The notes below the pieces were generated by a model. That model was not told where the DNA came from. It saw only the letters and a program-made list of their open reading frames with translations, and searched no databases. Positions 5,925-12,420 of a stretch of 12,420 nucleotides of DNA are shown piece by piece (within the stretch, counting starts at the first letter, position 1; each line of letters starts with the position of its first letter). The DNA comes from Thermoclostridium sp036562185. GTDB taxonomy: Bacteria; Bacillota; Clostridia; DSM-8532. A program made the translations under genes and the position numbers. Location of the stretch: NCBI GenBank assembly GCA_036562185.1, contig DATCKN010000017.1:1-12420 (forward strand). Reading direction: 5' to 3'.

Positions 5925-7478
5925 TTGGAAAAAACAAGCCATATTGATCCTAACGTGGTTGCCGTCCAAATGACCGACATTGTTAAGAAGTTCGGTAATT
6001 TTGTGGCTAATGACCATATCAGCCTAACCGTCCATAAAGGTGAGGTTCACGCTATTCTTGGCGAAAATGGTGCCGGAAAAAGTACACTGATGAACATATT
6101 GTACGGGCTGTATAAACCAACATCCGGCAGCATTTCCATCTTTGGTTCCCCTGTGCATATCGAAAGTCCGCGCCAGGCCATTGAACTTGGCATCGGCATG
6201 GTACATCAGCACTTCATGCTGGTGGAGCCTTTCACCGTTACCGAAAACATTATCCTCGGAATGGAACCCACCAATGGTATTACGGTGGACATCAAAAAGG
6301 CACGCCGGCAAGTATTGGAGCTGTCCGAGCGCTATGGCATGCATGTGGATCCCGACGCAAAAATCGAAGACATTTCGGTAGGAATGCAGCAACGTGTGGA
6401 AATCCTCAAAGTGCTGTACCGGGGCGCGAACATCCTTATCCTCGACGAGCCAACCTCCTCTCTTACCCCACAGGAAATCGAAGAACTGATCGACATCATC
6501 CACAACCTTACAGCTGACGGTAAAACCGTCTTGTTAATTACTCATAAACTAAAGGAAATTAAAGCAGCGGCCGACAAGTGCACCATCATTCGCCAGGGTA
6601 AATATATCGATACCGTTGATGTGCAAGCAGTCAGTGAACACGAACTGGCTTCCATGATGGTTGGCCGCGATGTTCAGTTTAAAGTGGACAAAAAGCCTAT
6701 AGAGCCCGGTGAAGTTATTATTGACGTACAGGACCTTCACGCCAGGGATTACCGTGGTGTGGAAGTATTAAAGGGCTTAAACCTCAAAGTACGCCGTGGT
6801 GAAATCGTGGGCCTGGCCGGCGTAGACGGCAACGGTCAGACCGAACTGGTGGAAATTTTAACCGGTTTACGGAAAGGCGAATCCGGCAAAGTTATCATAG
6901 AAGGCAAGGATTTGCTCAATGCTGATGCCCACAAGCTGTTTGATAACGGCGTATCCAGTATACCGGCTGATCGGCAGAAACACGGACTTGTACTGGATTA
7001 TTCGGTAGCTTACAACCTGGTGCTGCAAAACTATGAACGCCCGCCCTTCTCCAAACATGGCATTTTAAAAAAAGATGCCATTTTTCAGCATGCAGCGGAA
7101 CTTGTGGACAAATTTGATATCCGTGGTGCTGACGGCGGCATCAAAGAGGCAGGCAAGCTGTCCGGCGGTAACCAGCAGAAGATCATCATTGCCCGTGAGG
7201 TTACCAATGATAAGGATTTGCTTATCGCAGTCAATCCCACTCGCGGTTTGGATGTTGGAGCCATTGAATTTGTTCACCGTTATATTGTGGAGCAGCGTAA
7301 TAAGAATAAAGCCGTATTGCTGGTATCCTTCGAACTGGATGAAATCATGAGCCTGTCCGACAGAATTGAAGTTATTCACAATGGCAGAATCGTAGGCAGT
7401 GTGACAGGCGAACAGGCCGATGAAAAAGTCCTGGGACTAATGATGGCAGGAGGAGGCAATCATGAAACACAAGAATAA
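5925..7478 (+). CDS. nucleoside ABC transporter, double ATP-binding subunit
   Basis: A 517-residue cytoplasmic ATPase with two fused nucleotide-binding domains, the arrangement of sugar/nucleoside importers (RbsA, YufO/NupO type). Domain 1 is complete: Walker A GENGAGKST (46-54), signature SVGMQQ (151-156), Walker B ILDEP with D174 and E175, and switch H207. Domain 2 is the usual degenerate half: its Walker A reads GVDGNGQTE (299-307) with Gln for the catalytic Lys, the signature LSGGNQQK (413-420) is intact, Asn437 replaces the Walker B glutamate, and Ser468 replaces the switch histidine. Only one competent ATP site is therefore expected, as in relatives. Translation starts at TTG, with AAGGAGG (5908-5914) ten bases upstream; the first in-frame ATG would cut into the domain. 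The 3' end overlaps the next gene by 17 bases. Confidence 0.93.
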   Translation: MEKTSHIDPNVVAVQMTDIVKKFGNFVANDHISLTVHKGEVHAILGENGAGKSTLMNILYGLYKPTSGSISIFGSPVHIESPRQAIELGIGMVHQHFMLVEPFTVTENIILGMEPTNGITVDIKKARRQVLELSERYGMHVDPDAKIEDISVGMQQRVEILKVLYRGANILILDEPTSSLTPQEIEELIDIIHNLTADGKTVLLITHKLKEIKAAADKCTIIRQGKYIDTVDVQAVSEHELASMMVGRDVQFKVDKKPIEPGEVIIDVQDLHARDYRGVEVLKGLNLKVRRGEIVGLAGVDGNGQTELVEILTGLRKGESGKVIIEGKDLLNADAHKLFDNGVSSIPADRQKHGLVLDYSVAYNLVLQNYERPPFSKHGILKKDAIFQHAAELVDKFDIRGADGGIKEAGKLSGGNQQKIIIAREVTNDKDLLIAVNPTRGLDVGAIEFVHRYIVEQRNKNKAVLLVSFELDEIMSLSDRIEVIHNGRIVGSVTGEQADEKVLGLMMAGGGNHETQE

Positions 7479-8580
7479 TCAGAATAACGAGACCACCCAA
7501 AACATTGTGAAAAATTCTACGAATAACCTGCTTCAGCAAAATGCTCTATATACCATTATCGCTATTTTCTTCGGATTTGTTGTTGGTGGAATTTTTCTTT
7601 GGTCGGCCGGCTTCAGCCCCTTTGAGGCATATATGAAGCTTTTCAGCAGCGTGTTCAGCCGCCCCAAGTATCTCATTTGGTCAGTAATCTATGCAACCCC
7701 GCTTATATTTACAGGATTGAGCGTGGCCTTTTCTTACAAGATGGGCGTTTTCAATATCGGTGCTGAAGGGCAGTTTGTCGTAGGTTCGCTGGCTGCTCTG
7801 TGTGTTGGCATCCTGGTGGACTTGCCTCCTTTATTGCACGTCACATTATGCATTCTGGCCGCTTTTGCCGCCGGTATGATTTGGAGCTTCCTGGTGGCAG
7901 TTTTGCGGGTCCGGTTCGGCATCAATGAAGTTTTGTCCTTCATTATGTTCAACTGGATCGCCTTTTACCTCTCAAACTATATTGTCAACACTGAAAGCAT
8001 TCACAAGGCAGGCGGTGGCGAAGCTTCCAAGGATATTCGTGAATCTGCAAGAATTTTGCTGCCCCAGTCAGTACAGAATATACTCAAGAACGATAAAGCA
8101 AATTATGGTATTTTCCTTGCAATTATTGCAGCAGTTGCCATATGGTTCATCCTTACAAAAACTACTCTTGGCTACCGGGTACTGGCCGTTGGTCTCAATC
8201 CCCATGCTGCCAGGTATGGCGGTATTAATTCCAACAGGACGATGTATATCGCCATGAGCCTGTCGGGCGCCCTGGCTGCTTTAGGCGGAGCTGTACAACT
8301 AATGGGTAACTCAATGCGCATCAGCCAGTTTGCCGGTCAGGAGGGCTACGGCTTCCAGGGAATCACCGTCGCGCTGATTGCAAGTTCCCACCCCATTGGC
8401 TGTATTTTTGCAGGATTGTTTTACGGTGCCATGAAATACGGTGGTTCCAAGCTCAATCTCATTGACGCTCCCACCGAAGTCATAGACATCATAATGGGCA
8501 CAATTGTGCTCTTTATCGCCATATCGCATGTATTCCGCTATTTAATAACAAAAAGGCTGCAAAAGAAGGAGGGCAAATAA
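7462..8580 (+). CDS. nucleoside ABC transporter permease (BPD_transp_2), first subunit
   Basis: A 372-residue membrane protein of the branched-chain/sugar/nucleoside permease family. Hydrophobic segments lie near 28-48, 72-92, 103-119, 123-145, 158-175, 215-232, 262-282, 300-325 and 339-357. The loop VFNIGAEGQ (96-104) and the cytoplasmic coupling segment AVGLNPHAARYGGI (242-255) are characteristic of the YufP/NupP-type half. The first 27 residues are polar and rich in Asn and Gln. The start codon lies inside the ATPase gene, preceded by GGAGGAGG, so translation is coupled. With the next gene it forms the transmembrane heterodimer docked by the binding lipoprotein. Confidence 0.92.
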   Translation: MKHKNNQNNETTQNIVKNSTNNLLQQNALYTIIAIFFGFVVGGIFLWSAGFSPFEAYMKLFSSVFSRPKYLIWSVIYATPLIFTGLSVAFSYKMGVFNIGAEGQFVVGSLAALCVGILVDLPPLLHVTLCILAAFAAGMIWSFLVAVLRVRFGINEVLSFIMFNWIAFYLSNYIVNTESIHKAGGGEASKDIRESARILLPQSVQNILKNDKANYGIFLAIIAAVAIWFILTKTTLGYRVLAVGLNPHAARYGGINSNRTMYIAMSLSGALAALGGAVQLMGNSMRISQFAGQEGYGFQGITVALIASSHPIGCIFAGLFYGAMKYGGSKLNLIDAPTEVIDIIMGTIVLFIAISHVFRYLITKRLQKKEGK

Positions 8581-9516
8581 ATGCAAGAACTTATTAAAAA
8601 CCTGGGCTTGATTATTAACGCCACACTGATAGCTACACCTCCTTTGCTTTATGCTGCATTGGGTTCCACTTTTTCGGAACGCAGTGGTGTTGTTAACATT
8701 GGTATTGAAGGCATGATGACCATCGGTGCTTTTGTAGGTGCGGCAGTTGCACATTTCACCAGCAATGCCTGGCTGGCCTTTTTATGCGGGGGGCTGGTAG
8801 GTGCGCTTTTCGGACTGATTCATGCCATTGCCTGCGTTTCATTTGGCGCCGACCAGACTATCTCCGGTACCGCTATTAACTTTCTGGCACCCGGCGTGGC
8901 TATCTTTGTATGCAAAGCACTCTTTGATCAATCCTCAGATACTCCTCCGCTTGATACTGCTCAAAAGCTGCCAAAACTGTTCAACGGTGTTTTTAAAGTA
9001 GGTAGTTTTGGGAACAATGTTTTCAATACTTATGTTGCTACTTATCTGGCTTTTGTCGCAGTGGCCATCGTCTGGTTTATTATCTACAGGACCAGGTTCG
9101 GCATGCATCTCAGAGCCGTCGGTGAACATCCCAAGGCTTGCGAAACCCAGGGTATCAACGTCATACGCACCCGCTACATTGCAGTGATTGCTTCCGGATT
9201 TCTGGCAGGGCTGGGTGGTGCCTATGTTACCTTGTGTACCGTCAGCCAGTTCCGTCCTTCTGTCATAGTTGGTCAGGGCTTCATCGCCATCGCCGCTGTT
9301 ATCTTTGGCAAATTCACACCTCAGGGAGCCATGAGGGCCTGCCTGCTGTTCGGATTGTGCAATGGCTTAAAAGTTTTGCTGGGTTCGAGCAATATTATCA
9401 GCCCTAACCTTATTTCCATGATTCCTTATGTCGTTACAATCATCACGCTGGTATTGTTTGTCGGTAAATCCCGCGTACCTGCTGCCAGCGGTAAGCCATA
9501 CGTAAAACAGAAATAA
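8581..9516 (+). CDS. nucleoside ABC transporter permease (BPD_transp_2), second subunit
   Basis: A 311-residue membrane protein, the YufQ/NupQ-type partner of the preceding permease. It is shorter, with little cytoplasmic N-terminus. The conserved pair SGVVNIGIEGMM (35-46) and AVGEHPKACETQGI (179-192) match the corresponding VFNIGAEG and GLNPHAARYGGI segments of the first permease, showing that the two are paralogous. The ATG follows the stop codon of the previous gene with no gap; AAGGAGG (8566-8572) lies eight bases upstream. A hairpin follows the stop codon. Together the lipoprotein, ATPase and two permeases make a complete importer. Confidence 0.92.
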   Translation: MQELIKNLGLIINATLIATPPLLYAALGSTFSERSGVVNIGIEGMMTIGAFVGAAVAHFTSNAWLAFLCGGLVGALFGLIHAIACVSFGADQTISGTAINFLAPGVAIFVCKALFDQSSDTPPLDTAQKLPKLFNGVFKVGSFGNNVFNTYVATYLAFVAVAIVWFIIYRTRFGMHLRAVGEHPKACETQGINVIRTRYIAVIASGFLAGLGGAYVTLCTVSQFRPSVIVGQGFIAIAAVIFGKFTPQGAMRACLLFGLCNGLKVLLGSSNIISPNLISMIPYVVTIITLVLFVGKSRVPAASGKPYVKQK

Positions 9517-9520
9517 ACGG

Positions 9521-9559
9521 GGCCACATACTCCGCCGCACGCTTGCCGGAGGAGTGGCC
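9521..9559 (+). promoter_or_regulatory. GC-rich hairpin between transporter and cdd
   Basis: GGCCAC (9521-9526) pairs with GTGGCC (9554-9559), and CTCCG (9530-9534) with CGGAG (9547-9551), separated by a small internal loop and closed by a 12-base loop. Only TTT follows, so it is at most a leaky terminator. It may stabilise the 3' end of the transporter message or set the ratio between transporter and catabolic genes. Confidence 0.5.
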
Positions 9560-9590
9560 TTTCCCGAAAGCTTTTAGAAAGGAAATGAAT

Positions 9591-10007
9591 ATGACTCGGT
9601 CTGAACTGATCTCTCATGCTTTAACTGCGCGTAAGAATTCCTATTCCCCATATTCACATTTTGCGGTAGGTGCGGCACTGCTATCCAAAGACGGAAGGCT
9701 GTATACAGGCTGCAATATAGAAAATGCCGCCTTCACCCCCGGTAACTGTGCTGAACGTACCGCCTTCTTTAAAGCAGTCAGCGAAGGCGTCACGGAGTTT
9801 ACCACCATCGCCATTGTCGGCGGTCCGGCAGGATCGGACAGTCTGGATTTGTGTGCTCCCTGTGGAGTGTGCCGTCAGGTAATGATGGAATTTTGTGATC
9901 CCAAAATCTTTGAAGTGATACTTGCAAAAGATCCGGAACATTATGTAGTATATACACTGGAGCAGATTCTTCCCATGGGCTTTGGCCCAAAGAATTTGGA
10001 TAAATAA
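9591..10007 (+). CDS. cdd: cytidine deaminase
   Basis: A 138-residue protein of the short, homotetrameric cytidine deaminase type; it hydrolyses cytidine and deoxycytidine to uridine and deoxyuridine plus ammonia in the cytoplasm. The zinc site is complete: C53 with the catalytic E55 in NCAERTA, and C91 and C94 in PCGVC. The substrate-binding segment CNIENAAF (41-48) is also present. I place the start at 9591, where AGAAAGGA lies seven bases upstream; the ATG at 9585 is too close to that site, and a longer frame back to 9543 would run through the hairpin and has no ribosome site. It is separated from the transporter by 74 bases and makes imported cytosine nucleosides usable by uridine-type phosphorylases. 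Confidence 0.95.
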   Translation: MTRSELISHALTARKNSYSPYSHFAVGAALLSKDGRLYTGCNIENAAFTPGNCAERTAFFKAVSEGVTEFTTIAIVGGPAGSDSLDLCAPCGVCRQVMMEFCDPKIFEVILAKDPEHYVVYTLEQILPMGFGPKNLDK

Positions 10008-10017
10008 GCATAAAATC

Positions 10018-10062
10018 ATTAATATCCGGGATATCCTATATCATGCTATCCTGGATATTAAT
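10018..10062 (+). repeat. 16-bp hairpin in the cdd-deoC gap
   Basis: ATTAATATCC (10018-10027) pairs perfectly with GGATATTAAT (10053-10062), and the stem continues inward by six more pairs (10028-10033 with 10047-10052, one G-T wobble) around a 13-base loop. This is the longest near-perfect stem in the window. No T-run follows. It could be an mRNA processing or stability element, or an operator. Confidence 0.55.
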
Positions 10063-10081
10063 AACCAAACACAGAAATTTA

Positions 10082-10102
10082 CGCCGGAAAACTCAGCCGG
10101 CG
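10082..10102 (+). repeat. GC-rich hairpin just before the deoC ribosome site
   Basis: CGCCGG (10082-10087) pairs with CCGGCG (10097-10102) around a nine-base loop and ends only four bases before the AGAAGG (10107-10112) used by deoC. A stable stem in this position can protect a processed 5' end or limit ribosome access. Confidence 0.5.
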
Positions 10103-10119
10103 AGAAAGAAGGCAATTTA

Positions 10120-10788
10120 ATGAATAAACAAGACATATTGTCCCGTGTAGATCACACATTATTGCAGCAAACCGCCACCTGGCCGGAAATCATGGCCCTT
10201 TGTGACGATGCCGTCAAATATAAAACGGCTTCGGTGTGTATCCCACCCTGCTATGTGGCCCGTGCTAAAGAATATGTGGGTGAACGCATGGCCATCTGCA
10301 CCGTTATAGGTTTTCCTAATGGCAACATGACCACTGCCGCCAAAGTTTTTGAAACCAAAGATGCCATCGCTAACGGCGCTGATGAAATTGATATGGTAAT
10401 CAATATAGGTGCCCTGAAAAACAAAGAATACGACTATGTGCTGGAAGAAATTAAAGCCATTAAGCAAGCCTGCGGTGAACGCATCCTGAAGGTTATTATT
10501 GAAACCTGTCTGCTCACCGAAGAAGAAAAGATCGTTATGTGTAATTTGGTGACCGAATCCGGGGCAGACTATATTAAAACCAGCACGGGGTTTTCCAATG
10601 CCGGCGCTACCTTTGAGGATGTTGCCTTATTTGCTGAACACGTTGGACCCAATGTCAAAATTAAGGCTGCCGGTGGCATTGCCAATTTTAATGACGCCGG
10701 GAAATTTATCGAGCTGGGTGCCGACCGTCTGGGCACCAGTCGGCTGGTAAAACTTATGAAATCCCAACCTGCGGATGGCTTGTATTAA
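10120..10788 (+). CDS. deoC: deoxyribose-phosphate aldolase
   Basis: A 222-residue class I aldolase that cleaves 2-deoxyribose-5-phosphate to acetaldehyde and glyceraldehyde-3-phosphate. The Schiff-base lysine is K153 in DYIKTSTGF; the proton-relay pair is D91 (EIDMVIN) and K182 (IKAAGG), matching D102, K167 and K201 of the E. coli enzyme in order and spacing. The length is that of the short bacterial type. The ATG at 10120 is chosen because AGAAGG lies seven bases upstream and the N-terminus then matches the family; the frame extends back to 9982, but that extension has no homology-like content and covers two hairpins. It is the step that channels deoxyribose carbon into glycolysis and releases acetaldehyde. 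Confidence 0.96.
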   Translation: MNKQDILSRVDHTLLQQTATWPEIMALCDDAVKYKTASVCIPPCYVARAKEYVGERMAICTVIGFPNGNMTTAAKVFETKDAIANGADEIDMVINIGALKNKEYDYVLEEIKAIKQACGERILKVIIETCLLTEEEKIVMCNLVTESGADYIKTSTGFSNAGATFEDVALFAEHVGPNVKIKAAGGIANFNDAGKFIELGADRLGTSRLVKLMKSQPADGLY

Positions 10789-10882
10789 TTTTTTATTATC
10801 AGATTTTTGCTTTACTTTACCATGGCAAGAGCGCAGGAAGATATAAATAATGAAAAGTTTACTTTTTAGGGGAAGGCTTGCT

Positions 10883-12073
10883 ATGAAAAAATATAGACGT
10901 ATTTTTACCATTGTTCTCGATTCAATGGGTATTGGCGCTATGGATGATTCTCCTGATTATGGTGATATAGGCGTAGATACTCTCGGCCATATTGCTGAGG
11001 CTGTTGGCGGACTAAATATTCCTAATCTGCAAAAGTTAGGCATAGCCAATTTGCATTCACTCACCAATGTGCCACCTGTAAAGCGTCCGCTGGGCTACTA
11101 TTGTGCACTTAATGAAATAAGCAACGGCAAGGATACAATGACCGGTCACTGGGAAATGATGGGTCTGCGGGTGGATACGCCATTTAAAACTTTTACTGAA
11201 ACCGGATTCCCGCCGGAGTTAATTGCCGAACTGGAAGCCCGCACAGGCCACCGTGTCATTGGCAACAAGAGCGCTTCGGGTACAGAAATCATTGACGAGC
11301 TTGGCGAAGAACAAATCGCCACCGGCGCTATGATTGTTTATACATCGGCTGATTCGGTATTGCAAATCTGTGGTCACGAGGAAACCTTCGGCCTGCAGGA
11401 GCTATACCGCTGCTGCGAAATTGCCCGTGAACTTACCTTACGTGATGAATGGAAGGTGGGTCGTGTTATCGCCCGCCCATATGTTGGAAAAAAGCGGGGC
11501 GAATTTCGCCGTACCAGCAACCGCCACGATTACGCACTTAAACCCTTTGGACCGACAGTTTTGAACGCCCTTAAAGATAACGGCTTTGACGTGATTTCAG
11601 TGGGCAAGATTAAGGACATTTTCGATGGTGAGGGAATCACCGCTGCCTACAAATCCCAAAGCTCGGTTAACGGCATGGAACAAACCATAGACATTGCCCA
11701 TACCGACTTTTGCGGCTTGTGCTTTGTTAATCTGGTGGACTTTGATGCTCTTTGGGGGCACCGCAGAAATCCGAAAGGATATGGTGAAGAGATTGAGAAA
11801 TTTGATGTCAAATTAGGTGAACTGATGCCTTTGCTCAAAGAAAATGATCTGCTGATACTCACAGCTGACCACGGCAATGATCCAACCTATACAGGCACTG
11901 ACCATACGCGGGAAAAGGTTCCTTTCTTAGCCTATTCACCATCCATGACCGGTTTTGGCCCTTTGCCTGAGCAGGAAACCTTCGCCGTTATAGGTGCTAC
12001 AATCGCCGACAACTTCAGCGTGCCCATGCCCGAAAACACTATCGGCACATCCCTGCTGCCTCTGCTGAAGTAA
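10883..12073 (+). CDS. deoB: phosphopentomutase
   Basis: A 396-residue alkaline-phosphatase-superfamily mutase that interconverts (deoxy)ribose-1-phosphate and (deoxy)ribose-5-phosphate, linking nucleoside phosphorylase products to DeoC or the pentose phosphate pathway. D13 (VLDSMGIG), D288 and H293 (DALWGHR), D329-H330 (TADHGND) and H341 (TDHTRE) are the expected metal ligands, and T85 in the TMTGHWE segment (85-91) is the phosphorylated threonine. An insert cap domain occupies roughly 100-220. AGGGGAAGG lies six bases before the ATG at 10883, which gives the usual family N-terminus. An in-frame ATG at 10850 also has an AGGAAG upstream and would add 11 residues, so some uncertainty remains. 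Last gene of the operon. Confidence 0.95.
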   Translation: MKKYRRIFTIVLDSMGIGAMDDSPDYGDIGVDTLGHIAEAVGGLNIPNLQKLGIANLHSLTNVPPVKRPLGYYCALNEISNGKDTMTGHWEMMGLRVDTPFKTFTETGFPPELIAELEARTGHRVIGNKSASGTEIIDELGEEQIATGAMIVYTSADSVLQICGHEETFGLQELYRCCEIARELTLRDEWKVGRVIARPYVGKKRGEFRRTSNRHDYALKPFGPTVLNALKDNGFDVISVGKIKDIFDGEGITAAYKSQSSVNGMEQTIDIAHTDFCGLCFVNLVDFDALWGHRRNPKGYGEEIEKFDVKLGELMPLLKENDLLILTADHGNDPTYTGTDHTREKVPFLAYSPSMTGFGPLPEQETFAVIGATIADNFSVPMPENTIGTSLLPLLK

Positions 12074-12106
12074 CATTTCATTCCAACTGTAAAGCATGCT
12101 CGTTTT

Positions 12107-12132
12107 GGCATATGCCTGCATTATGCATAATG
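12107..12132. repeat. palindrome pair after deoB
   Basis: GGCATATGCC (12107-12116) and CATTATGCATAATG (12119-12132) are perfect palindromes two bases apart, between the deoB stop and the terminator. The second has the same CATTATG/CATAATG half-sites as the upstream palindrome at 1593-1607, there with a one-base spacer and here with none. Confidence 0.45.
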
Positions 12133-12179
12133 ATGCAATAAGCAAGAAGAAAACTGAGACTTACATGAGTTAAGCAATA

Positions 12180-12206
12180 AAGATTTATTTGTCTCAAAGA
12201 AATCTT
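12180..12206 (+). repeat. 7-bp hairpin in the deoB 3' region
   Basis: AAGATTT (12180-12186) pairs with AAATCTT (12200-12206). A second, overlapping pairing is possible between TGAGAC (12155-12160) and GTCTCA (12191-12196), which would exclude the first. Both lie between deoB and the terminator. Confidence 0.35.
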
Positions 12207-12222
12207 GGAATGCATAATTATT

Positions 12223-12261
12223 GGTCTGAAAGTATTTAAAACTTTCAGACCTTGTTTAATT
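12223..12261 (+). terminator. rho-independent terminator of the operon
   Basis: GGTCTGAAAGT (12223-12233) and ACTTTCAGACC (12241-12251) form a perfect 11-bp stem with a seven-base loop, followed by the T-rich tail TTGTTTAATT. It stands 150 bases after the deoB stop. On the minus strand the stem is followed by an A/T mix without a T-run, so it acts mainly rightward. Confidence 0.8.
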
Positions 12262-12291
12262 CCGAACGTCAACAAATTGAAATCTGCCTTA

Positions 12292-12420
12292 TCAACGTGT
12301 ATTCATAAAAAATGAACTGTTCGGACAGCAGTATTCGCAGAACTCCCAGTTGCCGACAATGTGATCCACACTGTCCGGTTGAAACAGTAATCCAAAACTA
12401 AGAACAAAACAGCCGCCGCA
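12292..12420 (-). CDS. possible 3' end of a convergent gene, cut by the window edge
   Basis: The minus strand is open from the right edge for 42 codons and ends in adjacent TGA and TAA stops (12292-12294 and 12289-12291). The fragment is rich in Cys and aromatic residues; it contains NWEFCEYCCP, which could be a metal-binding end. No domain can be named from this fragment. It would converge on the deo operon, with the terminator between them. The open length is short enough to be chance. Confidence 0.3.
   Translation of the reverse strand, partial: CGGCFVLSFGLLFQPDSVDHIVGNWEFCEYCCPNSSFFMNTR

Noticed and set aside
6024..6503. 159-codon minus-strand frame inside the ATPase gene
   Set aside because: It is antisense to the first nucleotide-binding domain; composition follows from the sense codons.
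9543..9590. Longer cytidine deaminase N-terminus
   Set aside because: The extension begins at a non-ATG codon, overlaps a hairpin and lacks a ribosome site; the family normally begins near the chosen start.
9982..10119. Longer deoC N-terminus
   Set aside because: It overlaps the end of cdd and both hairpins, and the extra residues do not resemble the aldolase family.
1..12420. CRISPR arrays, tRNA or rRNA genes, phage or defence genes
   Set aside because: No regularly spaced repeats, cloverleaf pattern, rRNA-like stretch or phage or defence motif was seen on either strand.

Overview
The window carries an eight- to nine-gene, rightward operon for taking up and degrading (deoxy)nucleosides under anaerobic conditions, with a 5'-deoxyadenosyl/glycyl-radical enzyme pair embedded in it. 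A lone leftward nucleotidyltransferase gene lies upstream. Strong AGGAGG-type ribosome sites, a TTG start, a lipoprotein-type (not periplasmic) solute-binding protein, moderate GC and the glycyl-radical enzyme all point to an anaerobic member of the Firmicutes (Bacillota). Negativicutes or Clostridia would fit, but the assignment is an inference and no marker gene in the window settles it.

Layout. 1-380: no gene; a possible leftward promoter, a 9-bp inverted repeat, and a perfect 12-bp inverted repeat around a GC-rich core. 381-1187 (minus): a nucleotidyltransferase-fold protein with its own recognisable promoter at 1260-1288. 1188-2350: about 1.16 kb without a convincing full-size gene. It holds an operator-like palindrome, a long hairpin, a tandem direct repeat just upstream of a good candidate operon promoter (1919-1947), then a roughly 400-nt leader with a 27-codon mini-ORF behind a perfect ribosome site and two strong RNA hairpins. 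2351-12073 (plus): BMP/PnrA-type nucleoside-binding lipoprotein; YjjI-family glycyl radical enzyme; YjjW-family radical SAM activase; a double ABC ATPase; two BPD_transp_2 permeases; cytidine deaminase (cdd); deoxyribose-phosphate aldolase (deoC); phosphopentomutase (deoB). A rho-independent terminator lies at 12223-12261, and the last about 130 bases may contain the 3' end of a convergent gene.

How the genes work together. The lipoprotein captures nucleosides outside the membrane and hands them to the ATPase/permease complex. Cytidine deaminase converts (deoxy)cytidine to (deoxy)uridine. After a phosphorolysis step whose enzyme is not encoded here, DeoB isomerises (deoxy)ribose-1-phosphate to the 5-phosphate, and DeoC splits deoxyribose-5-phosphate into acetaldehyde and glyceraldehyde-3-phosphate.

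The most interesting point is that the YjjI/YjjW pair, whose reaction I do not know to be established, sits between the binding protein and the rest of its own transporter. This ties the radical enzyme to nucleoside or deoxyribose metabolism more tightly than simple proximity to deo genes would. Its active-site loop also lacks the usual marks of pyruvate formate-lyase (Cys-Cys) and of glycyl-radical eliminases (Cys-x-Glu).
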